Program-made: the position numbers and the translations under genes
Assembly: GCF_954871325.1 (NCBI RefSeq)
Contig: NC_088776.1
Span: 4,533,985-4,597,984 of the forward strand
Direction: 5' to 3'
DNA length: 64,000 bases
DNA from: Gordionus sp. m RMFG-2023
Lineage: Eukaryota; Nematomorpha; Gordioida; Chordodea; Parachordodidae
Shown: in pieces, positions 25,290-37,749 of the stretch
How positions within the stretch are numbered: position 1 is the first letter of the stretch
How the letters are laid out: each line of letters opens with the position of its first letter
The notes under the pieces: generated by a model
Database searches by the model: none
What the model was told of the DNA's origin: nothing
The model's input: only the letters and a program-made list of their open reading frames with translations

Positions 25290-26505
25290 TTCTTATATAT
25301 TTAGCAATAAATTTAAATAAATTATATGTGTTATTTTGATTATTTATTTTTGAATATTGCTATTTGACGGGAGCTATCCACGTTAGTGTTATAGTGCTTT
25401 CAACCATATAATTTATTCTTTCTCCTTATAGCGATAATCTGACAAAAGAGAATCTCGAATATATATATTAATTGTGTAGATTGCCATAATTTATTGATAA
25501 AATTTTTAAAAACCATCCTTTTTGTAACAATAAATGAATGTTTATCCTATAATCTATAGGCTTCTGGCAAAAATATCGAATCTTTTGTCAGAAAAATTAA
25601 AAAAATTATCCAATCGGGCACATTACTAGCTATGTTTCCTCAAACATATTACGTGATTCCAAAAATGTTGAGATTTATATATTTAAAAAAATATGATGAA
25701 ATCATGTGATGAAAAAATTTTGAGACATATTTCATGAAATGAAGTATATATAAAACAGATGATTATTTTGATTGACAAAATTGAAATCAGTTAATTTTAA
25801 ATCTTAGTCAGAATAATAGGGATTAAAGCGTTATATACTAGGAATTTAGTTCGTCTAAATTATTTTTCTTTAATTATTTTGTTTAATATTTTTTAAAAAG
25901 AAGTTAAAAAATACTGTCATTTTATTTATTTATATTAAATCTGAATTTTCAAATAAAAATTCATGTTAAAAAAACTATGTTTAAATATTTGAAAAAAAAA
26001 GATATAATATTTATAAAATAATATAAAAAAACAATATATAAAAAAAAGAAAATTAAATAAATATTATTAAGTTAAAATAGGCTAAAAAAATTTCCATGCA
26101 TATAAGAAATATAGGTGAATAAATTTCGATATAATATTTGCCGTAAATAACCCTGAGATGTTAAACGTAACTTTTATCCTATTGTTGATTTGAATAACAT
26201 GTAAACTTCAGATCCATCCAAATGAATTATAAATGTCACGAGAATTAAGTGACTGTATTTAGGGGTTTTTTAAAATTTTCTGCTCACGTGATGGAGTTGG
26301 TTTGAAAATTTTTGCAAAGGATTTTAGCAATTATAATCTCAAGTTAGGGGCTGTCCCTTTGTTATTGAGATTACGATTTATCCCCATCAAGAACCTTACT
26401 GGCTGATAGGTGAATAAAGGTTTACATTGGAAGGGGTTTTTAGATAGCTAAGTTCCATCCCAAAATAGCTTAAATTTTTATTCCTAAGCTTGGGTACAAA
26501 TTCTA
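25290..26505. other. AT-rich intergenic stretch
   Basis: No gene or recognisable repeat was found apart from A/T-rich sequence. Confidence 0.4.
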
Positions 26506-26509
26506 TATG

Positions 26510-27410
26510 CCGCGCCTAAGTTCCACTGAACAGAGCTACCAGCTATTTTTAAATAAGATTCTATTTTAATAATTTTTTATCATCGTATCAGTTGCGTGTA
26601 ATAATTAAAATCCTTCCTTTTTCAATATCAATATCGATATTTATATTCTATATATTTATATAAAAAATAATAATTGAGAGTTATTATTTAATAAAAAATA
26701 ATTATATTTCATTTTAATACGTTAATATTATAAAAACAAAAAAAAACAAAGTAATTTCTTTTTTTTTTGAAATATATAAATTTCAGCGAAAATGACTATA
26801 TTCATAAACATTTTACTTATTTTTAATTATCTCATTAATGTCTATCATTGGAATATATCGCTCAGATATTAAAACAACTAGTACCCCCAAAAATGGATCC
26901 TGCATACCTTAGTCCACGATACACGAAGAAGGTTGAATCATTTTTCATTTTTTTCTCAACCATAGCTTCCACTGTGTGTGTCATGGAAATATTTGACAAT
27001 GTTTGGGTCTGAAAAAAGCACGAGATAATTTTTATCCTAATTTTAACCTTCGCAATTTACTCATAATGTTCATGGATATGATGGGAGATATCAAATTTTT
27101 CAAATTCTGGTTTAAAACTCTCCCGGAATAGGTATACGGCATATTATCATTCTTATAGAAATCTTTGGTCAATTATTCAATCGGGATTTACTATGTTACT
27201 ATCTCTCTTTAAAATTATAGGCACACCACGTTCCCGTTTTAAATACAAGATTTGGTTCAGATACAGAAATATCGTGTACATGCTGATATTCAATTTTATA
27301 TACGTAAGTTGCATGGTATATTCCTACCACTTGGTGTTTTGAAATAATCAGCAGGATAAACATTTGGGGAATCATGTCCCTACTAATCACTTATTATTTT
27401 AAATTCGGGT
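26510..27410 (+). pseudogene. Decayed receptor exon 1 with its upstream flank
   Basis: The coding remnant runs from the ATG at about 26791 to the donor-like TTCGG|GTAAAA at 27410. It parallels exon 1 of the intact receptor at 41694-42355 and shares long stretches such as the ATCAAATTTTTCAAATTCTGG region and the conserved TACAAGATTTGGTTCAG segment. Many small insertions, deletions and stops scatter it over all three frames. The similarity continues upstream to about 26510, matching 41410-41693, including the ATTTTTTATCATCG motif. No exon 2 or exon 3 follows. It is a dead duplicate of the plus-strand receptor, likely copied as a block of about 0.9 kb. Confidence 0.85.
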
Positions 27411-28060
27411 AAAATTTCTTTATTTATAGTGTACATTATGAATCCCGGAAAAAAAATTTCTAAACAAACTCTCAGAAAAAAACCCCTAGGGAAACCCTTT
27501 TTCCCTCTGCCAAAAATCAAACTTCAGAAAAAGAACCTCCATAAGTTTTTTTCTTGTTTTATCAAATTTACTTATCTGCATTATAATAAATACACTCATC
27601 TTTATAAGGTATAGCCAAATTATATCTGTTTAATTGCATTATAATAGATTTAGATACACTCATCTTTGGTAAAGCCTAATGATATATTTTTTAATTATAA
27701 TATTGCAAATATTATATTCAAGTCAAAAAAATTATTATAAAAAAAGTATTTTATAGCTAAAAATTTTTTTAATGTCCTAATCCATTATTTGCAGATTTCT
27801 CATATACCTTCCATATTAAAAATGTTTAAACAAGATAAAATTTCTAAACTGAAACAGTAAAATAACCCATGTATTCTTATTTTTTTTAAAATTATTTGCT
27901 ATAGTAATAAATACAATATCCATCCACAATTATGATGTTAAGTATACTAAATTTGACTAAAATTTTGTAATAAGATATAATTATTTTATTGTATCATCAT
28001 GAATGTATATAAAAATTTTAATTGGAATAATAATTAAATAGGTTGGCATCGAATATTGAA
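27411..28060. other. AT-rich intergenic stretch
   Basis: No gene. A segment around 27545-27660 (TTGCATTATAATARATTTAGATACACTCATCTTTA-like) recurs imperfectly at 29965-30020, suggesting another short dispersed repeat. Confidence 0.35.
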
Positions 28061-28069
28061 AGAAATCGC

Positions 28070-28680
28070 TCTTATAAATTCTGGAAGGCTTCAAACTCCA
28101 TCACGGCATTCCTCATAAAGTTACTTTAACCGGATCTGGGTATTATAACTCTTAGTTCACGGTGTCCATCTACCTACACACCATCGTTCACGTTTGGTTT
28201 CATCGGTAGCCACTAGCATTTCATTTTTGTAAATTAATACCCATTGATGGCTGTTTATTTCAACCAAATTTTCGATGACTTGCTCATGATTATATATGCG
28301 TTCTTTGGCTGATAAAGTACTCTTATTCACGTTCCAAGCTTATGAAGGAAATTGAGGCTCCATTTGACGTGTCTGGGAGGGGAATTGCCTCTTGCTACTT
28401 CCTTTAATACTCCATTGATATAATTATTTTCGAAATAACCAAGAATATCCTTACCATTGTTCGGAGCAACCAATTTAAGGAATTCCATGATAAATCCATA
28501 TGATCGGCCTAGACCCAGGCAATCTGGGCTTGTGGGGAAGAATCATCTTATGAGATATTGTCTAAATCAAGTCCTGACGGTCAGTAATGAGACGATGACT
28601 TTGCAGAATGAGGAGCACAGATCTTTGAATGCAAGAGAAATAAAGTAAGTTCCCTAGATAGAGGTATCTAAAGGAAGGGA
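28070..28680 (-). pseudogene. Coding-like fragment, possibly MULE-type transposase
   Basis: Read on the minus strand, 28520-28340 encodes a stretch with YFENNYINGVLKEVARGN followed by PPRHVKWSL, reminiscent of the region of MULE-type transposases just before their conserved WN...RTNN segment. Further downstream (28330-28170) a second frame reads LVEINSHQWVLIYKNEML. Composition is less AT-rich than the surroundings, which supports past coding. Frames are interrupted and no terminal inverted repeats were found. The family assignment is tentative. Confidence 0.35.
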
Positions 28681-29394
28681 TGTTGGAAATAGTGACAAAA
28701 GGAAAATTCAAATATTTATTTGGGTATTAAATTGAAACGATTAAACTGTTATTAGTATGCAAATATAAAGCGATATAAAAGGAAAGGAAAATTTTTTATA
28801 GTTTTTATTTATGTTAAAGAAAGGATTTGTTTGATTGATAAATGAAATTGTTTGTTTTATAATTAAAATTAGTTATTTTAGTTTTGGTACCTTTATTGAA
28901 TTTAATACAAAAAAGATCATTTGTAAACTTAATCAGTTGCGGAATAAATGGGCTATTTTCATTAAATTATTTATTACACATGTTTTTCTACTTTGTTTAT
29001 AAATCGATTGTTTAGCGCAATTTATGCCCTAAATAAGTCTATTAAAAGAAAAATTACTTACATCGACCTTAAATGACAAAAAATATAAATTTTGTAAAAA
29101 TATTAATATTACCTTAAATGAAATGGTCGAGCTAGGAATTAAATTAGATAGTATCAATGATAAATCAGATGTTGATAATATAAGTTATATGTATAACGAT
29201 AAAAAGTCTGATAAAGATAAAAACTTTAACAATAGAAATAGAAATGATAATAATAATTATTTTAGTACAATCTGAAAATTTATAACAAAACAAATTGATA
29301 AATTTTATTTAATCTGTTAACTATCAAATCCATTTTCCCTTTAATATTTTTTTTCGAAAATCTATGTTGTTTATGTTAGTGATCTGCATCGGAT

Positions 29395-29640
29395 CGAATT
29401 TTTTAAACCCAGCCCGGCCCGGCCCGAACCCGAAATTGTTTTAAAAAAATATATTTAAATATAGAAATTAATTTTTATAATTACTCAAAATAAAAGACAT
29501 AAGTTATATGGCATCTAGTTTCTATAAATAAAATCAAATATTTTTATTTTACATAAAAAAATTCAATTATAAAATTGATAAATTTAGATATATTTTTAAA
29601 AAAAACTCCAAGGCCCGACCCGACCCCCTGCCCGTTTAGG
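29395..29640. repeat. GC-block dispersed repeat
   Basis: CCCAGCCCGGCCCGGCCCGA at the left and GGCCCGACCCGACCCCC at the right flank an A/T-rich middle. The middle is homologous, in reverse orientation, to 53340-53500 (shared AATTACTCAAAATAAA and TTTACATAAAAAA-type segments), so the pair defines a unit of about 240 bp. Confidence 0.65.
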
Positions 29641-31225
29641 GCTTACTTTTGCAGAATGTTAGATTTTTTTAAAAAATATTTCTAAAGCTATTTTTTTTTT
29701 AAAATATGTATTATATATTATATTTTTAATTAATATTTTGATTTTATTATGCAAAATATCGTGTAACATAACATTATAAAAACTATATTAGAAAAAAATA
29801 TTATCTATTTTTAAACATAAAAATTAAACGAATCTAGGAAAAATCGGAAAAAATTACCCAGGGAAAAAAAAACTCTCCGAAAAATGACTCCTGGAAAAAT
29901 AATTCCAGGAAAAAAGTTTTCATGAAAATTTTAAGATCGAATAATAAAAGGTATGTTGTTTAGATTATATTTTTATTTGCATTATATTGAATACACTCAT
30001 CTTTATAAGGTATAGACAAAAAAAAATTAATATGCAGACATTTTAATTATAAATATTCCAAATGGCTATAATTCATCCCTGAAATATCATATTTGAAGGC
30101 TACTCATATACCTCCTTTCCATAAAAAAAATGCTTATTTTAAAAGGCGCACATATTCAGCTTGACATTTATATTTCATATTTATATTTAATCACTTAATT
30201 ATAAAACATGAGATTATATATAACTCTTTTACACGATAAAATGAGGATTCAATAATTATAAAAATATTTAAAATATAGAAGGTCAATACAAACTAGCTAT
30301 AGTAAAATATTGAGGAACTAATATTTTTTTTTTCTATAACTGGGTATTATTTTTGTTTTGAAAATTAATAAGCCAAAAATTGAGGCATCTTAAAAACCGC
30401 TTGGATTAATTCCCAATTAATTTATAATGTAATAATTAGCGCTGTTGTATGTTCTGCATAGTTCCTAGATCCAAATGTTTGTAATTTAATTTTGTGAGCT
30501 AAATTTCTAAAAAAAAAAAACTAAAGTGATAGGAGCGAACGGTTTGTTGGTAGAACTTGCATGCGAGAATATAAATTGCTGCTACTTTTGAGTAAGCGGG
30601 TGGTTGCTATTTATATATTGGTGAGGAAGAATGAGACCCAAATTTCAAATAAGGCATTTGCCCGTGGCCTAGGGGATATGGCCAGTTTGTCAGGTGTTAG
30701 GCTGTCATGTATTGAGTAATTGCGAGGTTCTAGAATATTAGCCATGCGAACCTTTGTTAAGAAGAGGATCGATAAGTTGTTTATTGAAGAGTGTCGTGGA
30801 TTTTGACTTGTGACTTTTGGGGAAATTGAGGCCATGTTTTCCCTTGACATTTACTATTAGGTTTCAGTTCATGCAATGATGAGGCTGAACTCGCATCAAA
30901 GTCTATATCCTGAAGTCACTCTTAGTTGTTTATTGGTTAAGAGATTCTCCAGGTTTTGCGCAGCATTGCTTCTAGCTATTCGTGGTCTCCGATTTTATCT
31001 TCGTTTTCTAATAGTTGAATGTCTTCAAGAGATGAAGTGAAGATAAATTTATTAATTTGAATCTAGATATTAGTGAATTACTTGTTTAACGGAAAGAGGA
31101 AATGGACAGGATATGGAGAGAAATTAAGTTAAATTAATTAATACGAATAATAATTTAAATGACAAATATGCGGCATAAATGGTTATGTATAATGGAAAAA
31201 AAAATGGGTTTTTTTTCAAGAGATA
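29641..31225. other. Mixed non-coding stretch with a weak coding-like patch
   Basis: No intact gene. 30590-31040 is less AT-rich than its surroundings and is partly open on the minus strand (30850-30611), near two fragments of the YLDD-type reverse transcriptase family, but I could not match it to a domain. The rest is AT-rich. Confidence 0.35.
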
Positions 31226-31229
31226 AAAA

Positions 31230-31960
31230 ATTTGGTACAAATCTCCACAACCCTCCTCGTGTTTACAGAGAGACTGAGATAGTCCACTCAACAAAGGCTC
31301 TGTCGTTTATCTAAAATCGAGCCTTCACGATGACGATCTCACAGTCTTTCACCAATTGAACCAAGGATCTGGTTACGAGTTTCTGGAAACCATACCCTCT
31401 AACAAACTTGATTTGTTGCTTTCCGTTAATGAGCTATGATTTGCTATTAGACTACGGCTCAATTGCGATTTGTTCTACCGTACAAATGTAAGCATTGCAA
31501 AACCAGCGTTGATCGCAAGGGTATACACTGTCTATATTGCCACTTTTGTCAAGGCCGTTTCCACGGCACACCAAATGTAATGATATCATATTACGTGCCC
31601 TCAAATCCGCAGGCATTCCCTCTCAACTTGAAACAACCAGTATTTTTAGAAACAATGGAAAACGTCCTGATGGAATGTCCTTGATTCATTGGTCAAGGAG
31701 TCAACTCCTAGTTTGGGACTTCACCTGCATCATCCAAACGCACCACCACAACGTCAACACGCTTGCAGATCTTGGAAAATTATCAAAGTTCCATAGAACC
31801 TTCTTTCTTATTCGTACCCATTGCCTGCTCTATTCTCACTAACTTCTGTAACAAAGCTCAATGTTTTTTTAAAAGATTAGACAAACGGATTCGTTAAAAA
31901 ACCGACCAGCCTAAGGAATCCCTATTCGCGCGAAATATCTAAGTTTTATCTTTTGCATCG
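31230..31960 (+). pseudogene. C-terminal fragment of a YLDD-type reverse transcriptase element
   Basis: Over several frames the stretch encodes, in order, WLETIPSNKLDLLLSVNEL, a Cys-rich segment (YKCKHCKTSVDRKGIHCLYC), a segment with NNGKRPDGMSLIHWS, then LLVWDFTC. This order (nucleocapsid-like Cys segment, DGKRPDG, LVWD-TC) is what I recall from the C-terminal part of a widespread invertebrate mobile-element protein that has a YLDDG reverse transcriptase. The family name is uncertain. A homologous fragment lies at 35820-36440 (-), and a reverse transcriptase core of the same type at 58830-59475. It is broken and old. Confidence 0.6.
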
Positions 31961-32464
31961 AATAACATTCCATGTTCTATGCTTTCTTTCTTCTCACCTT
32001 CTCTTCCTTCCTTTCCTAGTTTTCATTTTTTTTTATCACTTATCCTTTTTGTAAATTCTATTTTTCTATTTTTCATTTTTATTAATTTTATCTTTAAAAA
32101 ATAATTAATTATATGCTATTAACCTTTTGGTGACATATTATATCAGCTAACTATTCAAATATAGTAGCCAATGGACCTTTAAAATAAATGTTAATTTTAA
32201 AAGAAATACATTAGATAATATTGTAATGTAACCGATGTTGGTTATAAGGAACATAAAGCTAAAACTTGCATTGTAAAAGAACAATCTTTTTGTGTTGCTT
32301 TTCTTTTAAGAAAATCAGGATTTGGGAGATTCTAACTGTTAGAAAAATTTCAGGTATTACCACGAATAAATTTCATTTCAATTATTAGAATCTAATAACG
32401 ATGTTTCACGCATTTGTTTTAAATGTAAAAAATCTGGACATGTGGCCATGAATCGTTCAGAAAT
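31961..32464. other. Non-coding stretch with a gag-like zinc-knuckle scrap
   Basis: Mostly AT-rich with no gene. At 32409-32465 a short frame reads CFKCKKSGHVAMN, similar to a retroelement zinc knuckle. It is too short to define an element and is recorded only as a probable fossil fragment. Confidence 0.3.
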
Positions 32465-32664
32465 GTCAAACGGTTTTTAAAAACGGCGAACTCAATGTTT
32501 TATTAAGAAAAATATTATGCAGGCCTAAAAATTCTGCTCATAGATGACCCAAAGGTTTAGACATCTATTAACGAAATCTCGAGGCTTAGGCAATATTTTT
32601 CTAACTAAAATATTGAGTCAGCCGTTATTAAAAACCGGCTCGAATCGACCCGTTTAACAACACT
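32465..32664. mobile_element. TA-type MITE (copy 4, decayed left end)
   Basis: Matches the family in the inner blocks (ACGGCGAACTCAATGTTTTA and AAATATTGAGTCAGCCGTTA) and in the right end CGTTTAACAACAC. The left terminus has diverged. Confidence 0.65.
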
Positions 32665-34338
32665 CGTTGCGGTTATTATCATATAAATGTCCAAAAAACC
32701 GGTGAATTATAATCATAAATTTTTTAAGTAAATAGCATGTGTCAAAAAAAGATCCTGGGGATATAACAAAATAATAAAGAAAACCATTGTCCAATATATG
32801 ATATTTGTAAAACGAAATGTAACTCGAGTAGTGGTTTATTATAGAAATTTTCATTATGGTGGTTAGAATGAAAAAAAATATTAAATAATATCATTATAAT
32901 CCTAATAAAAGGGGGAAGGGGGGGGGGGTAATATCCTATGATTATTGTTAAAATGCTTATTAATGATGTTAAAGGACCTCAAAATTCCGAGTCGAAAGTT
33001 TAAGCATGAATTTAAGTTCTAAAGAAATTATGATTTCAGATAGAATAAATAACACAAATCAGTCGATTAAAACCTACGAAATTTTAATGATTGAAAAATT
33101 GAACGAACAGTGTCCTTGTCCTCGGGTTAAATTAAGAATTAAATTTCTATAATGTCGAAAGAAACTTTTTTATAAAATATTGGCGGCTGCATGGCATTAT
33201 TAAAGGAGAAAATATGTGTGTGAAACAGTTTGTGGCTCCCGAAATTTAAGTTTTGGGTAAAACCAAATGTCATTCTGTTTTCAACGATACTATCATAAGT
33301 TTAGATTTATGGGTGATAAGAATAAAAAAATGTAGAAAAAATTATGGGGTGCGATTGGAACACCAAAATCGGACGACGTAAATAATTATTGGGATTTTTT
33401 TTTTATGGTCGAATGGAAAATTTTGAAATTAACGAGTTAATTTCTTTCTTTCTTACTTTCTTTTTTCCTTTCTTTCTTTCTTTCTTGCTTGTTTTCTTGC
33501 TTTCTTTCTTTCTTTCATACATATTTTTAGTTAAGAAATATGGTATAATATTTAAGGAAAAACGCGTTAGTGTTGTAATATTATAACATTACTTAATTTT
33601 GTTGATTATTTTTATATATTTTTTTTTTTTGGGGGGGGGGGGGGAGCTAATTGATTTTTATGTATACGATGTTTTCAAGGATATACATTTTTTTTATATA
33701 AGAAAAAAGAAGGAACTTATATAATGTTAATGTGTTTTTTCCGGCAATGTGTTATTTTTTTTTAACTTTAAATTTTGTTTTTTGAAGCGCTTTTTTTTTT
33801 TAAATTTAAAAATCTGATTTTACCAGAAATTTATTCCACCATGTTTGAAATACCTACCATGTGAATTATTTAAGAATATCTTGTAATTTAACTTTTGAAC
33901 TTATTATAATTTATATTCGTTTTTTTCCATAGATATATTTCATATAAATTATAAATAACTCGAATATTAAGCGGCAAAATTTTCAGAAATTCGCAAGATA
34001 GGTTTTCTAAACATGCCGGAATTCATTTCCGGGGAAAATCAGATTTTTAAATTTAATAAAAAACGTGTTCAAAAATGTTTTAACGTTGTAATAACACATT
34101 GACGGCTAATATATATTAATATTTTCGCGGGAAAAATCTTTAAAAAAATTATATAATAATTTTGTTTCATTATTGTATTTAGAAAAATAAAGATACCAAA
34201 AAAAAAGAATATGGGTAGTCCTCCAATGATTTGTGTAATCCTCAAATAATTAGTTCAGTGTCATTTCACTACGATTTGGTGCCGTGTTAAAAAGATACTT
34301 ACAAATACAAATAAGTAATTCGTAACAAATTACTACCT
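32665..34338. other. AT-rich stretch with simple repeats
   Basis: No gene found. It contains an imperfect (TTTC)n tract at 33440-33517, a run of 14 G at 33631-33644 and a shorter G run near 32915-32928. Confidence 0.45.
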
Positions 34339-34339
34339 A

Positions 34340-34688
34340 TCTATCAATGACATATGATAATACCTAGACTGACGATTCATTCAATAAAAGTGGACATCAA
34401 TGCAAATCAGCTGGAGACGTCATCTTGGTTACACTAATCATTATTAAAATTTTAAACGAGATCCTAATTTATTCCTATATCTGATAGCAAATTTTATTAA
34501 AGAATTACCGGATCATCGAGATAATAAGGAAGCAAGTTATCAATTTAATAGTCGTTTTTAACATGAGAATAATTACTATACGTGTTACCAAAATGGCGGG
34601 TCCAGCTGATTTGCCTTTAACGACGCTTAAAAATGCATTTTAATGAATGAATCGTCAGTCTAGGTATTATATATGTCATTGCTATCTA
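34340..34688. mobile_element. Non-autonomous DNA element with long terminal inverted repeats
   Basis: The left arm contains AATACCTAGACTGACGATTC and the right arm its exact complement GAATCGTCAGTCTAGGTATT, within arms of about 45 bp (CAATGACATAT outermost, ATTAAAA innermost). Further inside, AATCAGCTGGAGACGTCATC pairs with a diverged complement ending CCAGCTGATT, so most of the unit is a large imperfect palindrome. It has no transposase. The superfamily is not determined. Confidence 0.8.
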
Positions 34689-34871
34689 GATTGAAATGAT
34701 TAGAAAGTCGAGTCCAACCATCGAGGAGGGGAAGGAATCGGCGGAATTCTTGGTTCCGGGATTGTCGGAGAATAATACTGGGGGACCGGACTTAGCAGGC
34801 ATTTTTGTCATCGTACCAAAGTCCTGATACGTGTCGCCCAGAATGAAGTAGACCACCACATATTCACGCAA
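34686..34871 (-). other. Isolated GC-richer open block, possible exon
   Basis: On the minus strand 62 codons are open, ending with a stop at 34686. The composition is clearly less AT-rich than its surroundings and C/G is common at third positions. The peptide contains YVVVYFILGDTYQDFG and a Pro/Ser-rich middle. I do not recognise it. There is no nearby ATG and no obvious AG acceptor at its 5' side, so it may be a degraded exon or part of a mobile element that borders the inverted-repeat element at 34340-34688. Confidence 0.3.
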
Positions 34872-35298
34872 GGTTTAAATAGCGTAATAAAATTTTATTT
34901 CGTTAAGCATAGTCGTTTTCTAAAATCAGTACAAACCCAAGTATACATCAAAATAATCGAATAAATTAATCATCACATAGGAGTAAAAAAAAGAAAGAAA
35001 ACAATAAATTTAATTATTTTTAGGGGGGGGGGGGGTCCTTATAATACTATACATTTTCCAACAAAACAACAATAAAAAAATCAACCAGCGTAATTGTTAT
35101 ATAATATTGTTTTCCTTGTAATGGTCAATCTCGAAACTGGCTAGGACCAGTTCTAAGTGAATAACATATGAAAATAGGCTCTTTGTCTATAAATTACGAT
35201 TTTTGAGAGGGAACAACACAAAAAAGAAACATTTTCTTTTATATTAAACACGAGATATACGAAGGCCATAATAAAGTTAAAATCCTGGTGATAAAGGC
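34872..35298. other. AT-rich stretch with a poly-G run
   Basis: No gene. A run of 13 G lies at 35023-35035. Confidence 0.45.
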
Positions 35299-35524
35299 TA
35301 GTGTTGTTAAACGGCTCGTTTTGAGCCGATTTTTAAAAACGGCTAACTTAATATTTTAGCCAGAAAAAAATATTCCCTAAGCCTCGAGATTTCGCCGATA
35401 GATGTTCAAACCTTTGTTCCTTCTACAAACAAAATCTTCAGTGTTGCGTAAAAGTATTCCGGATGAAATATTGAGTCAGCTGTTTTTAAAAAATCGGCTC
35501 GAAACGAGCCGTTTAACACACTAG
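35299..35524. mobile_element. TA-flanked MITE (copy 5, best preserved)
   Basis: The left end is TA-GTGTTGTTAAACGGCTCG and the right end CGAGCCGTTTAACACAC-TA. Next to each end a GAGCC-ATTTTTAAAAACGGCT arm adds a second palindrome, and the CTAACTTAATATTTTAGCC block and its complement follow. The unit is about 225 bp and has no coding capacity. The TA dinucleotide is duplicated. Confidence 0.85.
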
Positions 35525-35815
35525 ATAAAAGGTAAAATATATTTTTAATTTCATTTTTATACATTTATTTTCTCAATATTTTTGATAAAAAGTTTTAAAT
35601 TAAATTTTTATATTTATTTCATTTGTTTACGAAGAAAAAAATTATGATAACACATTAACATTTATTAACAAATAATGAATATATGAACGTTATAAATAAA
35701 GAGTCTATATTAAAATGAGACAAAAGGAATGTGTTTGAAAAATTCAAAATATAACAATGAAGACCGGAGATGGTATAAAGAGAGGAGAAAAAAATAAGAA
35801 ATAGAAAGGGTCTAG
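35525..35815. other. AT-rich intergenic stretch
   Basis: I see nothing in it beyond A/T-rich sequence. Confidence 0.4.
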
Positions 35816-35819
35816 GATA

Positions 35820-36440
35820 GCCCTTAGGCTAGTAGACTACCATTGAAACTGATGTAATTGTCTTTAAGAATTGCTGTGTCAAGCCTTTCTCGAAGAAAAA
35901 ACCCCTCTCGAGGTTCTACCGAGTGAGAGCTGATTTGAGACCCTAAATTTTTGAAAAAAAGCTAAGAAAAGTTTGATGAAGATGGCAAGTGTGTTTGAAA
36001 TGATTGGAATAAAACAATGGTCATTAGTAATTTCTGTATATTTCGAGGTTTTAAGCTGTTCCTTCTGGTCAATTATGTTGAGGGCTTGGTTAGATGGGGC
36101 AAGAGGGTGAATGCATGAAAAGTCCCATACCAATAATATCAGGTCGTTTACCATCAGATCTGAAAAGACCTGGATGGGATTTGTGCTGATTTCAAGGCAT
36201 GTTGGATGATTGAATTATATTGTCTATTCCTGTCAACGGGCGATTTACAACCTGAACAGACGAATACCGATGGCATGGGTAAGTTCATTGTTGGAAAGTT
36301 GAAGATTGACAGAAGGAATGACCTCGAGAAACTCAGGCCCAGACCGCAGGGAAACGAATAGGGTGCCATAAGTTAATTGCATGTTACCGGAGCATCTCAG
36401 TTTTTTTGTGGGTTGTGGGGGGATGAGAATCAACATTAAT
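35820..36440 (-). pseudogene. C-terminal fragment of a YLDD-type reverse transcriptase element (minus strand)
   Basis: It parallels 31230-31960 on the opposite strand. In order it encodes NNELTHAIGIRLF, a Cys segment (VFVCSGCKSPVDR), RQYNSIIQHALKSAQIPS, then LLVWDFSCIHPLAPSNQA and a C-terminal part with EQLKTSKYTEITNDHCFIP. This matches the order I recall for the C-terminal part of an invertebrate mobile-element protein carrying a YLDDG reverse transcriptase. It is broken and old. The upstream reverse transcriptase part was not found nearby. Confidence 0.6.
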
Positions 36441-37298
36441 TCGCGTTTTCCCAGTATTTATAGCCTCAATTAAGGAATGATCATCTTTAGAATGATGGGC
36501 GTTGGTTATTTGCTTTGACAAGAGACTACTCTATATGAAAGAGGTTATTGGTAGGTCATAAAAAGATCTAATGCCAAGTCAACCGGATTTGGTAGGGAAC
36601 GAAGCTTGGGAAGCGTATATGTTGAATCTTAGATTTATTATTTTTTCGGTTAAATCTTTTATTCCGTTTTCGTACGTTTTTAGTGGAAGAGGATATTTAA
36701 AAATGGGTGTTGAGTGGAGTGCATAAAGAATCCTTGGTATAAAAAGGTTTTAATAAGAAAAAGGGATTTGTGTGAGGGAAGATGAGTAAATATGTCCTCC
36801 AGTAATTAATTTTTTTATAATTTTGTTCATTCAATAAACATAAAAATCGTAAATATAAAAGTTAGTATATAAAAATTGAAATATAAAAATTATATAAATG
36901 CCAACTAGAAAAGAACCACTGTTAAAATTGAATAAAAATTGAAATATAAAAGTAATTAAAGTTTTTTTTTTAACCATGTTTAAATCGGCAAACAAACTAA
37001 AAAGATATTAAAATACGTGAAATAACAATAACAATTATTTCTCTTTAATTTTAATATGTATTTATTAGATTAGGAGAAATAAATTATAAAGTAATATTAA
37101 CGAAAAGGATTAAAATTAATGAAGAAATTGATTGAAAGGGGAAAAAATTATTGATGATATTAATCTAAATTTAAAGGTTGAAATGATAGAAATATGGAAA
37201 GGAAATATCATTAGCGATATTAAAAAAAGAAATTAATATCGTTAGAGATACTGAAAAAGTAAAAAAATGAAATGGAGGAATTAATGTTGGAACTTAGT
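36441..37298. other. Non-coding stretch
   Basis: No gene seen. The sequence becomes purine-rich and low in complexity after 36800. Confidence 0.4.
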
Positions 37299-37735
37299 TT
37301 TGTTAAATGGCTCGATTTGAACAAATTTTTTAAAAAAGGGCTAACTCAATATTTTAATCAGGAAAATATTACTCAAGACTGAAGATTTTGGTCATAGCTG
37401 GCACCAGCGTCTACATGACAGGATTTTTACTGGATGCAAACTCCCTTCAAAAATCTTTGCCTACCCCCCCCCCCCAATAAAAGTATTAATTTTTAAAGCA
37501 ATAAATTTTGTCCTATTTCATCTCAAAATTTAATAAATAACCCCCAAAAAAATTTCCTACCCCCATTAAAGCAGCTTACATACCCCCTCAAAAAAATAGG
37601 ATGCAAACTGTTCCTACCCCTCCCCCGCTCATGTGGTTCATACATCTATTACTGAAGCCTCTAGGCTTAGGCAATATTATGCAGCTAAAATATTGAGTTA
37701 TTAAAAATCGGCTCGAATCTAGCCGTTTAACAACA
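37299..37735. mobile_element. TA-type MITE (copy 6) with an internal insertion
   Basis: The left end is TA-GTTTTGTTAAATGGCTCGA and the right end TAGCCGTTTAACAACAC. At about 37430-37630 the MITE is interrupted by a C-rich segment (poly-C at about 37464, then CCCCCAAAAAAA-type blocks) bounded by GGATGCAAACT repeats, which occur at both sides of the insert. Confidence 0.7.
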
Positions 37736-37749
37736 CAATTTGGAAATGA

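Noticed and set aside
29040-29280. Possible gag-like fragment (VELGIKLDSIND and an Asn/Asp-rich end)
   Set aside because: Too short and low in complexity, with no zinc knuckle or protease next to it.
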